Assembly (NCBI GenBank): GCA_045106815.1
Contig: JBGCFG010000022.1
Span: 239,296-303,295, forward strand
From: JAUIAI01 sp045106815
GTDB taxonomy: Bacteria; Pseudomonadota; Gammaproteobacteria; Burkholderiales; Burkholderiaceae_E
Direction: 5' to 3'
DNA: 64,000 bases
This document shows positions 45,609 through 54,230 of the stretch, piece after piece. The notes beneath the pieces were generated by a model that was given only the letters and a program-made list of their open reading frames with translations, searched no databases and was not told the DNA's origin. Both the position numbers and the translations under genes were made by a program. Each line of letters opens with the position of its first letter. Positions within the stretch are counted from its first letter, which is position 1.

Positions 45609-46570
45609 TGTTTTGTCTCCGTGGCGCCTGCGCGCCAGTCGATCACCATCTTTAAGCAATCGCGATCTGTGAACGCCTTTTCGTAAGCATGTGGCGCTGC
45701 TGTTATTGGCTCGTGGTGACTAATGAGGTCATCAAGATTGAGTGCGCCTGAATTGATCAGGTCGGTAACGCTGTCCAAATCTTCCGGTGTCCACTCGGCG
45801 ACAATGCGAAGTCGTGCTTCACGCATAAAAGCGGGCGGAAAAGAAAAGGACGGTCGCTGGTCATAAAAGCCGGCCAGCACGATCTCGCCATGGCGGCCCA
45901 ATCGGGCAATGAGATCATCTAATACGTCAGCGTTTCCGCTGGCGTCGCAGATTCTTTTGTAGTCTTTACGAGGGTCATCTGCCGGCGTGACGACGGCGTA
46001 ACTGCCACCAAACTCACCGGCATCCATTCGCGCCTGGTTGAGCTCCCAGACCGTCGGGGCTGGTGCGCCAATCGCCAGTGCAATGCGTGCCAATAACCTG
46101 CCAAACACGCCGTGCCCGACAATGAGTTCAGGGGCGTTAGTCGGATCGCTGCCAATGACGTGCTTCGCCGTGGCCGCCAGCGCGAGCAACACAGACTTCT
46201 CGCCGAGCGCGCCGGGGATCTTGCGGATACGTGAACCGGCCGAAACCAGGTGCGATGCCGCCCCGCCAAACAACGCGGTGACGCCAGGAAAGCAATTTGC
46301 GCCTGGCACGAACACCCAGTCGCCGACCTGATAGCCACTGTCGGCGCCGGCTTCAACAACTTCGCCAGCCGTTTCATAGCCAAGGATCAACGGATAGCCA
46401 TGACCAGGAAAGGTGGGCATGCGCCCCGACCAGAGTAGACGCTCCGTACCCGAACTGATGCCGCTGAAGTGCGTCTTCACCACGACATCTCCAGGCCCTG
46501 GCTCGGCCACAGCTTGCCGTTTGAGTTCCAGGTTGTACGGTTGCATCAGCATGATCGTCAATGCGTCCAA
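45605..46570 (-). CDS. bchC: 3-hydroxyethyl bacteriochlorophyllide a dehydrogenase BchC
   Basis: BchC oxidises the C3 hydroxyethyl to acetyl, the step after BchXYZ. The 321-residue medium-chain dehydrogenase has SGISSGTERLLWSGRMPTFPGHGYPLILGYETAGEV, the NAD domain with IVGHGVFGRLLARIALA, and DASGNADVLDDLI. It heads the bchCXYZ-puf unit behind tandem operator-promoter elements. Confidence 0.96.
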   Translation of the reverse strand: MDALTIMLMQPYNLELKRQAVAEPGPGDVVVKTHFSGISSGTERLLWSGRMPTFPGHGYPLILGYETAGEVVEAGADSGYQVGDWVFVPGANCFPGVTALFGGAASHLVSAGSRIRKIPGALGEKSVLLALAATAKHVIGSDPTNAPELIVGHGVFGRLLARIALAIGAPAPTVWELNQARMDAGEFGGSYAVVTPADDPRKDYKRICDASGNADVLDDLIARLGRHGEIVLAGFYDQRPSFSFPPAFMREARLRIVAEWTPEDLDSVTDLINSGALNLDDLISHHEPITAAPHAYEKAFTDRDCLKMVIDWRAGATETKQ

Positions 46571-46613
46571 TCTCCGCCTCTTAGCCTTCTAGTTTCGCCA
46601 GATTTGCCGACGA

Positions 46614-46680
46614 ATTGTTCTAAATCAAACTTCAAGTGTCAATTTACTCTTACTTTGAGTACTGTCAAGTTTTAGTGACA
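46614..46680 (-). promoter_or_regulatory. Tandem PpsR-type operator/promoters of bchC
   Basis: Upstream element: TGTCACTAAAACTTGACA (46680-46663, exact TGT-N12-ACA) whose TTGACA is a -35 box with -10 TAAATT (46646-46641) after 16 bases. Downstream element: AGT-N12-ACA (46654-46637) whose TTGACA is a -35 box with weak -10 AACAAT (46619-46614) after 17 bases. The two operators are 26 bases apart from start to start, on nearly the same helix face as a PpsR pair. Confidence 0.72.
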
Positions 46681-46724
46681 GAAATTCCAGCGAATTGTCG
46701 GCATTCATTCCGTAAGTTGACTTC

Positions 46725-47915
46725 TCAGGCGGGCCTACAAGTGAGCACGCGCACGAGTTGCGGCAGATCAGTTCGGTGTTGGCGGGTCGCCCCAAAACCT
46801 GCCTCAGCGAGCAAGCCATCAACATGGGCCGCAGTTCTCGGGCGGCCACTGCCCATTGCCCGCAGGTAAACGCCAAAATAGGAGTCTGCAATCTGATGAG
46901 GTTGCTCAGGCGTAGAGAGTGGCTCAGCAATCAGCAACACCCCGCCAGCGGCAATCGCACGCCTGGCCGCCTTTAAAAGCACTGCCACTTTCGCATCATC
47001 ATGGTCGTGAAGGATGCGTACCAAGGTGATGAGGTCGGCCCCAAGCGGCAACTCGTCCCTAAAGAAGTCACCCCCGACGGGTGTGATACGGTGACTTAAA
47101 CCCAAACTGTCAACGCGTTCTTGTGCTCGCCGCGCGACGGCCGGCAAGTCGAACATTTGCACGTCGAGATGGGGTATTCGTTGAGCAACCGCGGTTGAAA
47201 AACTGCCATTGCCGCCACCGAGATCGAGCAACGACTGGTGCTTGTGTAAGGGATACGCAGCCAGGACCTGAGCCGCAATCATGGCCTGGGAAGCGCCCAT
47301 TAGCTCGGTGTAGGCCGATACCGACTCCGCTGTCAGCGCCGCAGGCTCACCGGCTTTGGCATACGGCCAATAACCCGAAAGCGTCGTGTTGAGTGCCTCG
47401 CGTGGCTGCGAGAAGAAGGCCACCGGGTCGCGCAAATCTTCATACAGGTGATGATGGTGATTGATCATGTCTAGCACTGACGGGTTACCGAGCAAAGCAC
47501 CGCCAAGATCACCCAGGCCAATCATGACGTCATGCTGGTTCTGCGAATGCGTCGGCTCGACGCTCTCAATCCTCAACAAGCGAATACCGGCAGCCGCCTC
47601 AATCAAAGTGCGCAAACCCTCGGCATCAGCGCCGGTTCTGTGAACCAGATAGCTCATTCGCCGCGGCTCGGTTCGCACCATCTCAAAGAGGTTCAGGCGC
47701 ACACAGGTCAACAGCACCTGGGTATGTACAAAGCCAGAGCACAGCGAGAAAAGATCATCTACCCGGCGCCGGGCAACCGGCCTGAAGAGCGGAAAACTAC
47801 TCGCGAACCTTTGAAACCGCTCGCTGATCAACAAGCGGTCTCTTAGTTTTAACCACCGACTGCGCAGTCCGCCCCGGTTGACTCGTGGCGGCGGGGCCAT
47901 GAGTTGATGACTCAT
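46725..47915 (-). CDS. crtF: Hydroxyneurosporene/demethylspheroidene O-methyltransferase CrtF
   Basis: CrtF methylates the tertiary hydroxyl of acyclic carotenoids. The 396-residue protein has an N-terminal dimerisation part (FSLCSGFVHTQVLLTCVRLNLFEMV) and a SAM-binding domain with SLLDLGGGNGSFSTAVAQRIPHLDVQMFDLPAV, ILHDHDDAKVAVLLKAARRAIAAGGVLLIAEPLS. It follows crtE by 4 bases and precedes bchC, the common crtEF-bchCXYZ-puf order. Confidence 0.95.
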   Translation of the reverse strand: MSHQLMAPPPRVNRGGLRSRWLKLRDRLLISERFQRFASSFPLFRPVARRRVDDLFSLCSGFVHTQVLLTCVRLNLFEMVRTEPRRMSYLVHRTGADAEGLRTLIEAAAGIRLLRIESVEPTHSQNQHDVMIGLGDLGGALLGNPSVLDMINHHHHLYEDLRDPVAFFSQPREALNTTLSGYWPYAKAGEPAALTAESVSAYTELMGASQAMIAAQVLAAYPLHKHQSLLDLGGGNGSFSTAVAQRIPHLDVQMFDLPAVARRAQERVDSLGLSHRITPVGGDFFRDELPLGADLITLVRILHDHDDAKVAVLLKAARRAIAAGGVLLIAEPLSTPEQPHQIADSYFGVYLRAMGSGRPRTAAHVDGLLAEAGFGATRQHRTDLPQLVRVLTCRPA

Positions 47916-47919
47916 ATCG

Positions 47920-48789
47920 TCAGGCAGCCATACTCATGATGCGGGCCGGGACCAATCGCTCAGCCTGGGCCCTGACTTGGCCTATCAGGCCATCCCGACC
48001 CGGGCAATCCGGTACGGAGTCAATCGCATCGTCAACCAGGTGCTGCAACTTACCTAGTGCACCACTGAGGCCGAGTTCACGGACAGCGCTGGGACGATCC
48101 AGAGCTTCGTCCTGACCAACCGGCTTTCCAATCTGATCCTCAGTGCTAGCCGCATCCAAAATGTCGTCGGCAATTTGAAAGGCTTCCCCGATGCCTTGTC
48201 CGAGTGCCCGCCACGGTTCGGTTGCTGAGCCCGCTGCCGCAGCCCCAAGCATCGTGGCCCCTGAAAACAGGGCACCCGTCTTTTGTCGCTGGTAGATTTC
48301 CAGGTCAACATCGGTTTCGCATTCCCAGGCCTGACCGGCGACGATACCAGCCGGCATTCCCGCAGATCTCGACAAAATCGACACCATGCCAGCCAGCCGC
48401 TCCGGTACCGCAAGCGCGCGGCGCGCCAGAATCTCAAAAGCGAGCACAATCAATGCGTCGCCCGTTAACAGAGCAATCCGCTCGCCGTATGCCTTGTGCA
48501 CAGAAGGCTTACCGCGACGCAAATCAGCATTGTCAAAACAAGGCATATCGTCGTGCACCAGCGAAGCGCAGTGGATGAGCTCAATCGCGGCTGCGGCACC
48601 ATCCGTTGCCATGGGGTGAGACTCCGCACAGGCGCTCGCCACGGCCAGACATAGCCGGGGCCTGACCCTCGCGCCACCTGGCAGCACTGCATAGCGGACC
48701 GCCTCGTTCAGCAGCGGCGGACCACCCATACCCTGGACCTGGGTCAGCGCCATACTGACTGCTGCATCGATACGGATTCCTGGCTCCAT
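47920..48789 (-). CDS. crtE: Geranylgeranyl diphosphate synthase CrtE
   Basis: CrtE makes GGPP for carotenoids and the BChl tail. The 289-residue protein has the first Asp-rich motif HDDMPCFDNADLRRGKPSVHKAYGE, FQIADDILDAAS as the second, and LPGGARVRPRLCLA at the start. ATG 48789 has GGAG 6 bases upstream; a frame reaching 49020 would cross the promoter and run into crtC. The gene diverges from crtC across an operator at 48830-48847. Confidence 0.95.
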   Translation of the reverse strand: MEPGIRIDAAVSMALTQVQGMGGPPLLNEAVRYAVLPGGARVRPRLCLAVASACAESHPMATDGAAAAIELIHCASLVHDDMPCFDNADLRRGKPSVHKAYGERIALLTGDALIVLAFEILARRALAVPERLAGMVSILSRSAGMPAGIVAGQAWECETDVDLEIYQRQKTGALFSGATMLGAAAAGSATEPWRALGQGIGEAFQIADDILDAASTEDQIGKPVGQDEALDRPSAVRELGLSGALGKLQHLVDDAIDSVPDCPGRDGLIGQVRAQAERLVPARIMSMAA

Positions 48790-48824
48790 CTTCATCTCCA
48801 CCGGTTGGTGCGGCAAACCCGCTT

Positions 48825-48861
48825 TTGACTGTCTATTTAATGTGACAATATCATGCGTCAA
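48825..48861. promoter_or_regulatory. Divergent crtE/crtC promoters with PpsR-type operator
   Basis: TGTCTATTTAATGTGACA (48830-48847) is an exact TGT-N12-ACA. For crtE on the minus strand, -35 TTGACG (48861-48856), 16-base spacer and -10 TAAATA (48839-48834) put the -10 inside the operator. For crtC on the plus strand, -35 TTGACT (48825-48830) with a weak AT-rich -10 near 48848 brackets the operator, so one protein could silence both genes. Confidence 0.7.
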
Positions 48862-48866
48862 ACAAA

Positions 48867-49979
48867 ATGGACATACTGATGTCGAGTTTCTCTGCTGATA
48901 GCAGCCAGCTCTCCAGTGGACTGATTGAGCCAGTCGCCCAAAATCAAGCACTTGGAGCCGACTCTTCTGATGACAACCGCGACCGACCGGCGCTGCCACC
49001 TGAGTCAGTAGCCCCGCCATATCCTGATTTCGATCTGGCCGTGCCTGACGCTGGCTACGCTTGGTGGTATGCCGATGGCATCAGTGATGATGGGCGCCAT
49101 GCCGTCACCCTGATTGCCTTTGTTGGCAGTGTGTTTTCACCCTACTACGCGAGCGCGCGCCGACGTCCGCCCGCGCCGGCCGAGCAACATTGCGCGTTGA
49201 ATGTGGCGATTTATTCGCCGGTTGTTGGTCGCTGGGCCATGACTGAGCGAGCGGCAAGACATATTCAGCGTAGCTCAACCGAATTTGTCATAGGCCCCAG
49301 CCGCGTCTCCTGGCAACCCCGGTCAACGGGTCAGGTTAGCGATGGCAACAGTCATGAGCTTGTGTTTGAAATCAACGAGCGCTCGGCACCGTTTGGCAAA
49401 GCGGTTAAAGGTGAAATTCGGGTGACACCGTCGGCGTTGCAGCCGCTGCGCTTTAGTCTGGATGAGCGCGGTGGACATTTCTGGCACCCCGTAGCGCCCC
49501 GCGCCCGGATGCAGGTGAACTTTGAGCAACCCGATTTGCAATGGTCCGGGAACGCCTACCTGGATCGCAACCAGGGCAATGAGCCGCTGGAAGCCGGTTT
49601 TCAAAACTGGACCTGGATGCGAGCCAGCCACGCCGACCATACAACCGTTATTTACGAGGTCAATCGCAGGGGTGCATCGCCGCTTGCACTGGCCCGGCGC
49701 TTCGATCTTGACGGCTCCAGCGAACCGATTGCTATGCCCAGTTCAGTCGACCTTCCAGGTACTGGCTGGCGTATCAAGCGAAGCACCCGGGCTGAGCCAC
49801 CCAAGAGTGCTTTTGTTGTTAGAACGCTAGAAGACACGCCGTTTTATTCGCGCAGTGAGTTAAGCGTGCAGCTTGAAGGCCAGCAAATGCCGGCTATCCA
49901 CGAAAGCCTAGATCTAGATCGGTTTGCTAGCCGCTGGGTACAAACGCTGTTACCGTTTCGTATGCCGCGACGCCGTTAA
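48867..49979 (+). CDS. crtC: Acyclic carotenoid 1,2-hydratase CrtC
   Basis: CrtC adds water across the terminal double bond of neurosporene or lycopene. The 370-residue product has the family sequences PDFDLAVPDAGYAWWYADGISDDGRHAVTLIAFVGSVFSPYYA, LNVAIYSPVVGRWAMTERA, and GNAYLDRNQGNEPLEAGFQNWTWMRAS. The first 50 residues are hydrophilic and variable. No SD precedes ATG 48867 or the ATG at 48879, and the predicted promoter leaves a very short leader. Confidence 0.94.
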   Translation: MDILMSSFSADSSQLSSGLIEPVAQNQALGADSSDDNRDRPALPPESVAPPYPDFDLAVPDAGYAWWYADGISDDGRHAVTLIAFVGSVFSPYYASARRRPPAPAEQHCALNVAIYSPVVGRWAMTERAARHIQRSSTEFVIGPSRVSWQPRSTGQVSDGNSHELVFEINERSAPFGKAVKGEIRVTPSALQPLRFSLDERGGHFWHPVAPRARMQVNFEQPDLQWSGNAYLDRNQGNEPLEAGFQNWTWMRASHADHTTVIYEVNRRGASPLALARRFDLDGSSEPIAMPSSVDLPGTGWRIKRSTRAEPPKSAFVVRTLEDTPFYSRSELSVQLEGQQMPAIHESLDLDRFASRWVQTLLPFRMPRRR

Positions 49980-50016
49980 CAGGTCGCAAGCATTCGGTTT
50001 GGCCGAACGGAAAGGC

Positions 50017-50163
50017 TTATTGATCTGGCTCAGATTGGCGCGGTTTTTCGGCTTCATTGTTGTCACGGTACTTACGCAGGGACCGTAATTCATAAAACCC
50101 CCAACCGAAGACAACCCCGCAAAAGAGCAGGAGCTCAACAATGCCAAACATTGAGCCACTCAT
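50017..50163 (-). CDS. Small membrane protein coupled to crtB
   Basis: A 48-residue frame read on the minus strand: MSGSMFGIVELLLFCGVVFG, then WGFYELRSLRKYR and a polar tail ending QSEPDQ. One N-terminal membrane helix (about 5-23) is followed by a charged cytoplasmic end, which resembles single-span helper proteins. It overlaps the crtB stop by ATGA, so it is probably translated with crtB. I do not recognise a named family. Confidence 0.7.
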   Translation of the reverse strand: MSGSMFGIVELLLFCGVVFGWGFYELRSLRKYRDNNEAEKPRQSEPDQ

Positions 50164-51338
50164 GACACGCGTCGCTTGTCCTCGCGCGCGAGGCGATCAA
50201 AGAGTGCTAATACACCTAGCAATCGGGTAGGCATCCCTTCTTTTAGACCAGCGCGAGCCGGGTCAAACAAGTGCCTGATCGAACGCGTTGAGCGATGCTC
50301 ACGCGCACCCTGAACCGCAGCATCGACTAGAAATGCTGTTTCGGGATGTGGTTCATCTTCTACCAGTGCAATCCGCTTTAGCCGATGAGAAATTGCGCCG
50401 ATCATGACCAGAATTTTTCGGCTGGTTGACACCATGGCCCGGCCCGCAACTGGATCAAGTCCGTTGCGCTCTAACTGCCGGCCAATTTGCGCATAAAGCT
50501 GCGAGGCACAATGAATGCCGTATTGCGCAGTCACCGGCAATTCAGGAATGCCAGTGCCGGCGCGCTGGTAGAACTCATCAGCCACAACGAGCAAACGCTC
50601 AACCACTGTCGTAATCGCAGGGCTGGAATGGGGATTGGCAAGCCATTCATCAGGATCAATACCCGCCTCACGAATCCACTGCGCCGGGAGATAAAGACGG
50701 CCATTCGCTGCGTCTTCACCAACATCGCGCGCGATGTTGGTGAGTTGCATTGCCACGCCGAGATCCGCCGACCGCGCAAACACCGGCCGCTCAAACACCC
50801 CCATGAGTACCGACATCATCACGCCAACGCTACTCGCTACCCGGGCTGAGTAAGCAATGACGTCGTCGATTGTTTCGTAGCGACGGCCCTGCGCATCCCA
50901 GGCAAAACCATCCAGCAGCGCCAAGGGCAGCGCCTTGGGTAGTTGATAGTCGGCAACCAGGCGCGCAAAGTCTTCATCTACCGGGTGAGCAACGGGTTCT
51001 TGCCGATAGATCGCGTCGAGTCGGTCATGCAACTCAGCCAGTGCAACATCCGGCGTGTCGCTTTCGTCAATAGCGTCATCTGCAATGCGGCAATATGAAT
51101 AAAGCACACTCGCAGGTTGAGCGACTGATTTAGGAAGCAGCAATGACGCGGCAAAAAACGACTTTGAGCCTCCGCGAAGGCGGTCTTTGTGCTCGGCGTA
51201 GCGCTCCGGACCAATCTCAGCCATCGCATTTGAGGCAACCGATGACTGGTCAGCGACAGGGTTCGGCTCCACACCGTAAGGCTCCACGTTGTTGAACTCC
51301 ACATTGTCGCGATCACGCTGATTGCGTTTAGTCTCCAC
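50160..51338 (-). CDS. crtB: Phytoene synthase CrtB
   Basis: CrtB condenses two GGPP to phytoene. The core of the 392-residue protein has the two Asp motifs: SYCRIADDAIDE and AMQLTNIARDVGEDAANGRLYLP, plus GGSKSFFAASLLLP. The first 38 residues are polar with a VEPYGVEPN-type repeat and may not be translated if ATG at residue 39 is used. It lies 140 bases after bchO on the same strand. Confidence 0.95.
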   Translation of the reverse strand: METKRNQRDRDNVEFNNVEPYGVEPNPVADQSSVASNAMAEIGPERYAEHKDRLRGGSKSFFAASLLLPKSVAQPASVLYSYCRIADDAIDESDTPDVALAELHDRLDAIYRQEPVAHPVDEDFARLVADYQLPKALPLALLDGFAWDAQGRRYETIDDVIAYSARVASSVGVMMSVLMGVFERPVFARSADLGVAMQLTNIARDVGEDAANGRLYLPAQWIREAGIDPDEWLANPHSSPAITTVVERLLVVADEFYQRAGTGIPELPVTAQYGIHCASQLYAQIGRQLERNGLDPVAGRAMVSTSRKILVMIGAISHRLKRIALVEDEPHPETAFLVDAAVQGAREHRSTRSIRHLFDPARAGLKEGMPTRLLGVLALFDRLAREDKRRVS

Positions 51339-51478
51339 TCGCCCCGCCTAGTGATAGTTAAGTTGCTACCGCTGAAACTGATAGATCTTGATTTCAAAAA
51401 AGACGATAGCACAGCAGCGCCTGCCCGCGGGATAACGATCCGCGAACAAATATCAGTCACGTCTAAGACAAAGACGAT

Positions 51479-52348
51479 TCAAGTCGTGCCAAGAACAAGC
51501 CGAGCAATTGCCTCTGGTTGCTCTTCATGAACCAGATGCCCTTTCCCATGCAGCCAATGCAGTTGCGACTGAGGCAACAACGCAGCCGCTTGTTTAGCTT
51601 GCTCGGGCGGCACTGCCTGATCGGCTGAACCGATCACGAGATCAACCGGGACCGACAGCGACGACAGTTGCGGCGTCAATGCAGCCAGCTCCCAGCGAGC
51701 CATCATCGTCAGGGTATTGGCAACATGGCACTCATTAGAGACCAATACTTTGTAGCAAGCCACCATTTCTTCAATAGGCGCTGAACCGATGCGCGTAATA
51801 AGCCTGCGAACCGATTCGTCAGATCCTGACATGCGGCTAAAGAGACGTGGCACGATCGACGCCCCGGCTAACATTTTCGCCATCGGTGTAAAAAGGTGAT
51901 TAGCAATCCCGCGCCAAGGCATAAAAGCTGGTGCAATCGCAACCAAACGATCGGGGGCAACAAACCCCTGCAAGATCATTTGCCCAAGCAAAGCCGCCCC
52001 GGCGGAATGCCCGACGACAAGCACCGGCTGAAACAGTTGATCACGCAGCAATGCGTCAAGACTCTGCGCCATCCCAACCATCGACATTAGATCGGCATCG
52101 TCGCAATGTGAGAATGCCTGACCGGGCAGATCAACGGACATGATGTCAAACCGGGCATTGAGCAAAGGCACGAGCGGCGCCCAGGTATGGGCGGACGCGC
52201 CAGTGCCATGCAATAGCAACAACTGCGGCTGACCTGAGGAGTCAAAGCGCTGCCAATGCCATCGCACGCCCTCAAGCGATGCGAAGCGACTGTTCGCCCG
52301 AAACGGCCAGACCTTGCCATCGGTCTCCCAGTCGAGCGCCCTAGCCAC
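51479..52348 (-). CDS. bchO: Alpha/beta hydrolase BchO
   Basis: BchO is a putative Mg-chelatase accessory protein of the alpha/beta hydrolase fold found next to bchID. The 289-residue protein has the oxyanion sequence LLLHGTGASAHTW, the nucleophile elbow VVGHSAGAALLGQ (Ser), and the late His in LHGKGHLVHEE. Overlap with bchD by 8 bases supports the family name. Its chemical role is unproven. Confidence 0.92.
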   Translation of the reverse strand: MARALDWETDGKVWPFRANSRFASLEGVRWHWQRFDSSGQPQLLLLHGTGASAHTWAPLVPLLNARFDIMSVDLPGQAFSHCDDADLMSMVGMAQSLDALLRDQLFQPVLVVGHSAGAALLGQMILQGFVAPDRLVAIAPAFMPWRGIANHLFTPMAKMLAGASIVPRLFSRMSGSDESVRRLITRIGSAPIEEMVACYKVLVSNECHVANTLTMMARWELAALTPQLSSLSVPVDLVIGSADQAVPPEQAKQAAALLPQSQLHWLHGKGHLVHEEQPEAIARLVLGTT

Positions 52349-54230
52349 GGGCGGCCTTTGTCACGCGCTCTTGGCGAATCGCCTTGTCAATACGCCTGGC
52401 ATCGGCAAACGGCAGACTGAGGCAAACGCCCTTTAAGCTCTTAGCCAGCTCTTCCGCACGGTCAGATGCGCGCACAGACATATCCACCACGATGCTTTTC
52501 ACTGAGCGGGCGGCGAGCAGACGCGCGATTCGTTGCGCGTCTTCACGCGCCTGCGCTCTTCCGCCCTGGCCATCCAGCCCCACATTCGCCTGTCCATCAG
52601 TCATGATCACCAGAGAAACAGAAAGCCCGTCCCGCAAAGCCTGATCCACCACGCCTACAGCCAGCTTCAAACCCGAGGCAAGAGGCGTCCCACCGCCGCC
52701 CGGCAGTTGTGCCAACTCGCGCCGGGCACGCGCGAGCGAACGGGTTGGGGACAACAGCAACTGGGCACCATTGCCTCGGAATGCAATCAGCGCAACCTGG
52801 TCACGGCGGACATAACAATCAGCCAGCAGCAGTTCAACCGCACCCTTGGCTTCACCAAGACGACGCATGGCCGCCGAGCCGGAGGCATCAACAACAAAGA
52901 GCGACAAACTGGACCCACGCTGTTTGTAACGCCGCACCCGAAAATCATCAGGCATGACACGGATGCCCGTCGCAGCGTCAGTGTCATCAACAACTCGTTG
53001 CTGCGCCTGCTTGCGGCGCATACGCTGCCACGGGACGGCAGCGCGTAAGGTTTCGGTTAGATGCAGTCGGCGCCCGCCCCCCGGAGTTCCGCGTTGGACA
53101 CCAGCAGGCCGCCCTCGGCTGCGACCGGCGACACGCTGTTGAGCGCGACCGCTAGCCGCCCCGCTGCGCAAACGAACCACCGACCCAGTGGCGAGCGCTT
53201 CCCGCAGCGCTTCGGGCATCGAGCCCATCACGGCTTCGAGCAGAATTTCGGTTTGCTCATCAAGGCCAGGCGCCTGTTGCTCGACATCGTTTGGCGACTC
53301 ATCCGCGCTTGGCTCTGGCCCTGCTTGATCACTGTCTGGTAGCTCTGACTGATCGGCAGTGTCCTGCGTTGGCTGCTCGTGATCAGACTCGTTTTCAGCG
53401 GGCGGTTCCGGCGCCTGAGCAACCGGTAATTGGGTCGCTCGGGGCACCAGCACGAGCCTGGCAGCCAGGCTCATCGCATCAGCCGATTGAGCGTCGCCAA
53501 CCTGAGCCTCATTTAGGGCCACTGCCGCGCGGTAGGCCCGCATGACAAACCAATCTGCTCTGCTGTCGTAAACACCCAGGTTGGATGCGACTGAACACAG
53601 GGCCAAGGCATCGTCTTCAACGAATGACTGCTGGGCAAGCGCCTCGCGAGCTTGCAGGATCAACTTGGGTGTGACCGCCAGCTTATCAGGCTGACCAAAT
53701 GCGCTTAGCTCATTGGCTGACAGGCCCTCCAGATCGATATCAAGGGCCAAGCGTCCAGTTAGGGCTTTAGCGGGCGGCGGTTCGTCGTGGGTGGATTCAT
53801 CAAACGCAACCACGGTAAAGGCGGTGTTCGTCGTTAGATCGAAACCGTCACGTTGAACGGCAAAACTCGATCGCTCGACACAGTCCCCTAACAAGGTCGC
53901 CGCGCCATCTGAAAGCTTTTCTGCCATCGGTAACAGAGCCAGGCCACCATTAAGCTCGGACAACAGGCCCGCCTGCAAGACAGGTTTGCCACTGGACAGC
54001 GTAGCCGGCAAATCCAGTCCGCCCACGAGTCGGTCCGGCTCAACACTCGCCGGCACACGGCGCACCTGCGGCGGGTCTGGCCACAGGGCGAGCAAGCATT
54101 GAAGCCAGTAGTCACGGACCGGACCGGCGCCAGCCCGAACTCGAATCCCGCCAAAGGATTGTGGATCAATCGCCAGCAAACACGCCGCTTGAAACGCATC
54201 AAGCCACTGCGTTAGGGCTTGCTCATTCAC
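52341..54230 (-). CDS. bchD: Magnesium chelatase subunit D
   Basis: BchD forms the platform ring with BchI. The 629-residue protein has an N-terminal AAA-like domain with degenerate ATP motifs (about 1-260), an acidic, Pro-rich linker (about 270-330), and a C-terminal von Willebrand/integrin I domain with the MIDAS motif VVDASGSAAM and IMTDGQANVGLDGQGG. It overlaps bchI by ATGA and bchO by 8 bases. Confidence 0.96.
   Translation of the reverse strand: MNEQALTQWLDAFQAACLLAIDPQSFGGIRVRAGAGPVRDYWLQCLLALWPDPPQVRRVPASVEPDRLVGGLDLPATLSSGKPVLQAGLLSELNGGLALLPMAEKLSDGAATLLGDCVERSSFAVQRDGFDLTTNTAFTVVAFDESTHDEPPPAKALTGRLALDIDLEGLSANELSAFGQPDKLAVTPKLILQAREALAQQSFVEDDALALCSVASNLGVYDSRADWFVMRAYRAAVALNEAQVGDAQSADAMSLAARLVLVPRATQLPVAQAPEPPAENESDHEQPTQDTADQSELPDSDQAGPEPSADESPNDVEQQAPGLDEQTEILLEAVMGSMPEALREALATGSVVRLRSGAASGRAQQRVAGRSRGRPAGVQRGTPGGGRRLHLTETLRAAVPWQRMRRKQAQQRVVDDTDAATGIRVMPDDFRVRRYKQRGSSLSLFVVDASGSAAMRRLGEAKGAVELLLADCYVRRDQVALIAFRGNGAQLLLSPTRSLARARRELAQLPGGGGTPLASGLKLAVGVVDQALRDGLSVSLVIMTDGQANVGLDGQGGRAQAREDAQRIARLLAARSVKSIVVDMSVRASDRAEELAKSLKGVCLSLPFADARRIDKAIRQERVTKAARG

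Noticed and set aside
49950..50159. 69-codon minus-strand frame after crtC
   Set aside because: It is out of frame with the better 48-codon ORF at 50017-50163, overlaps the crtC end and has no sensible protein features.
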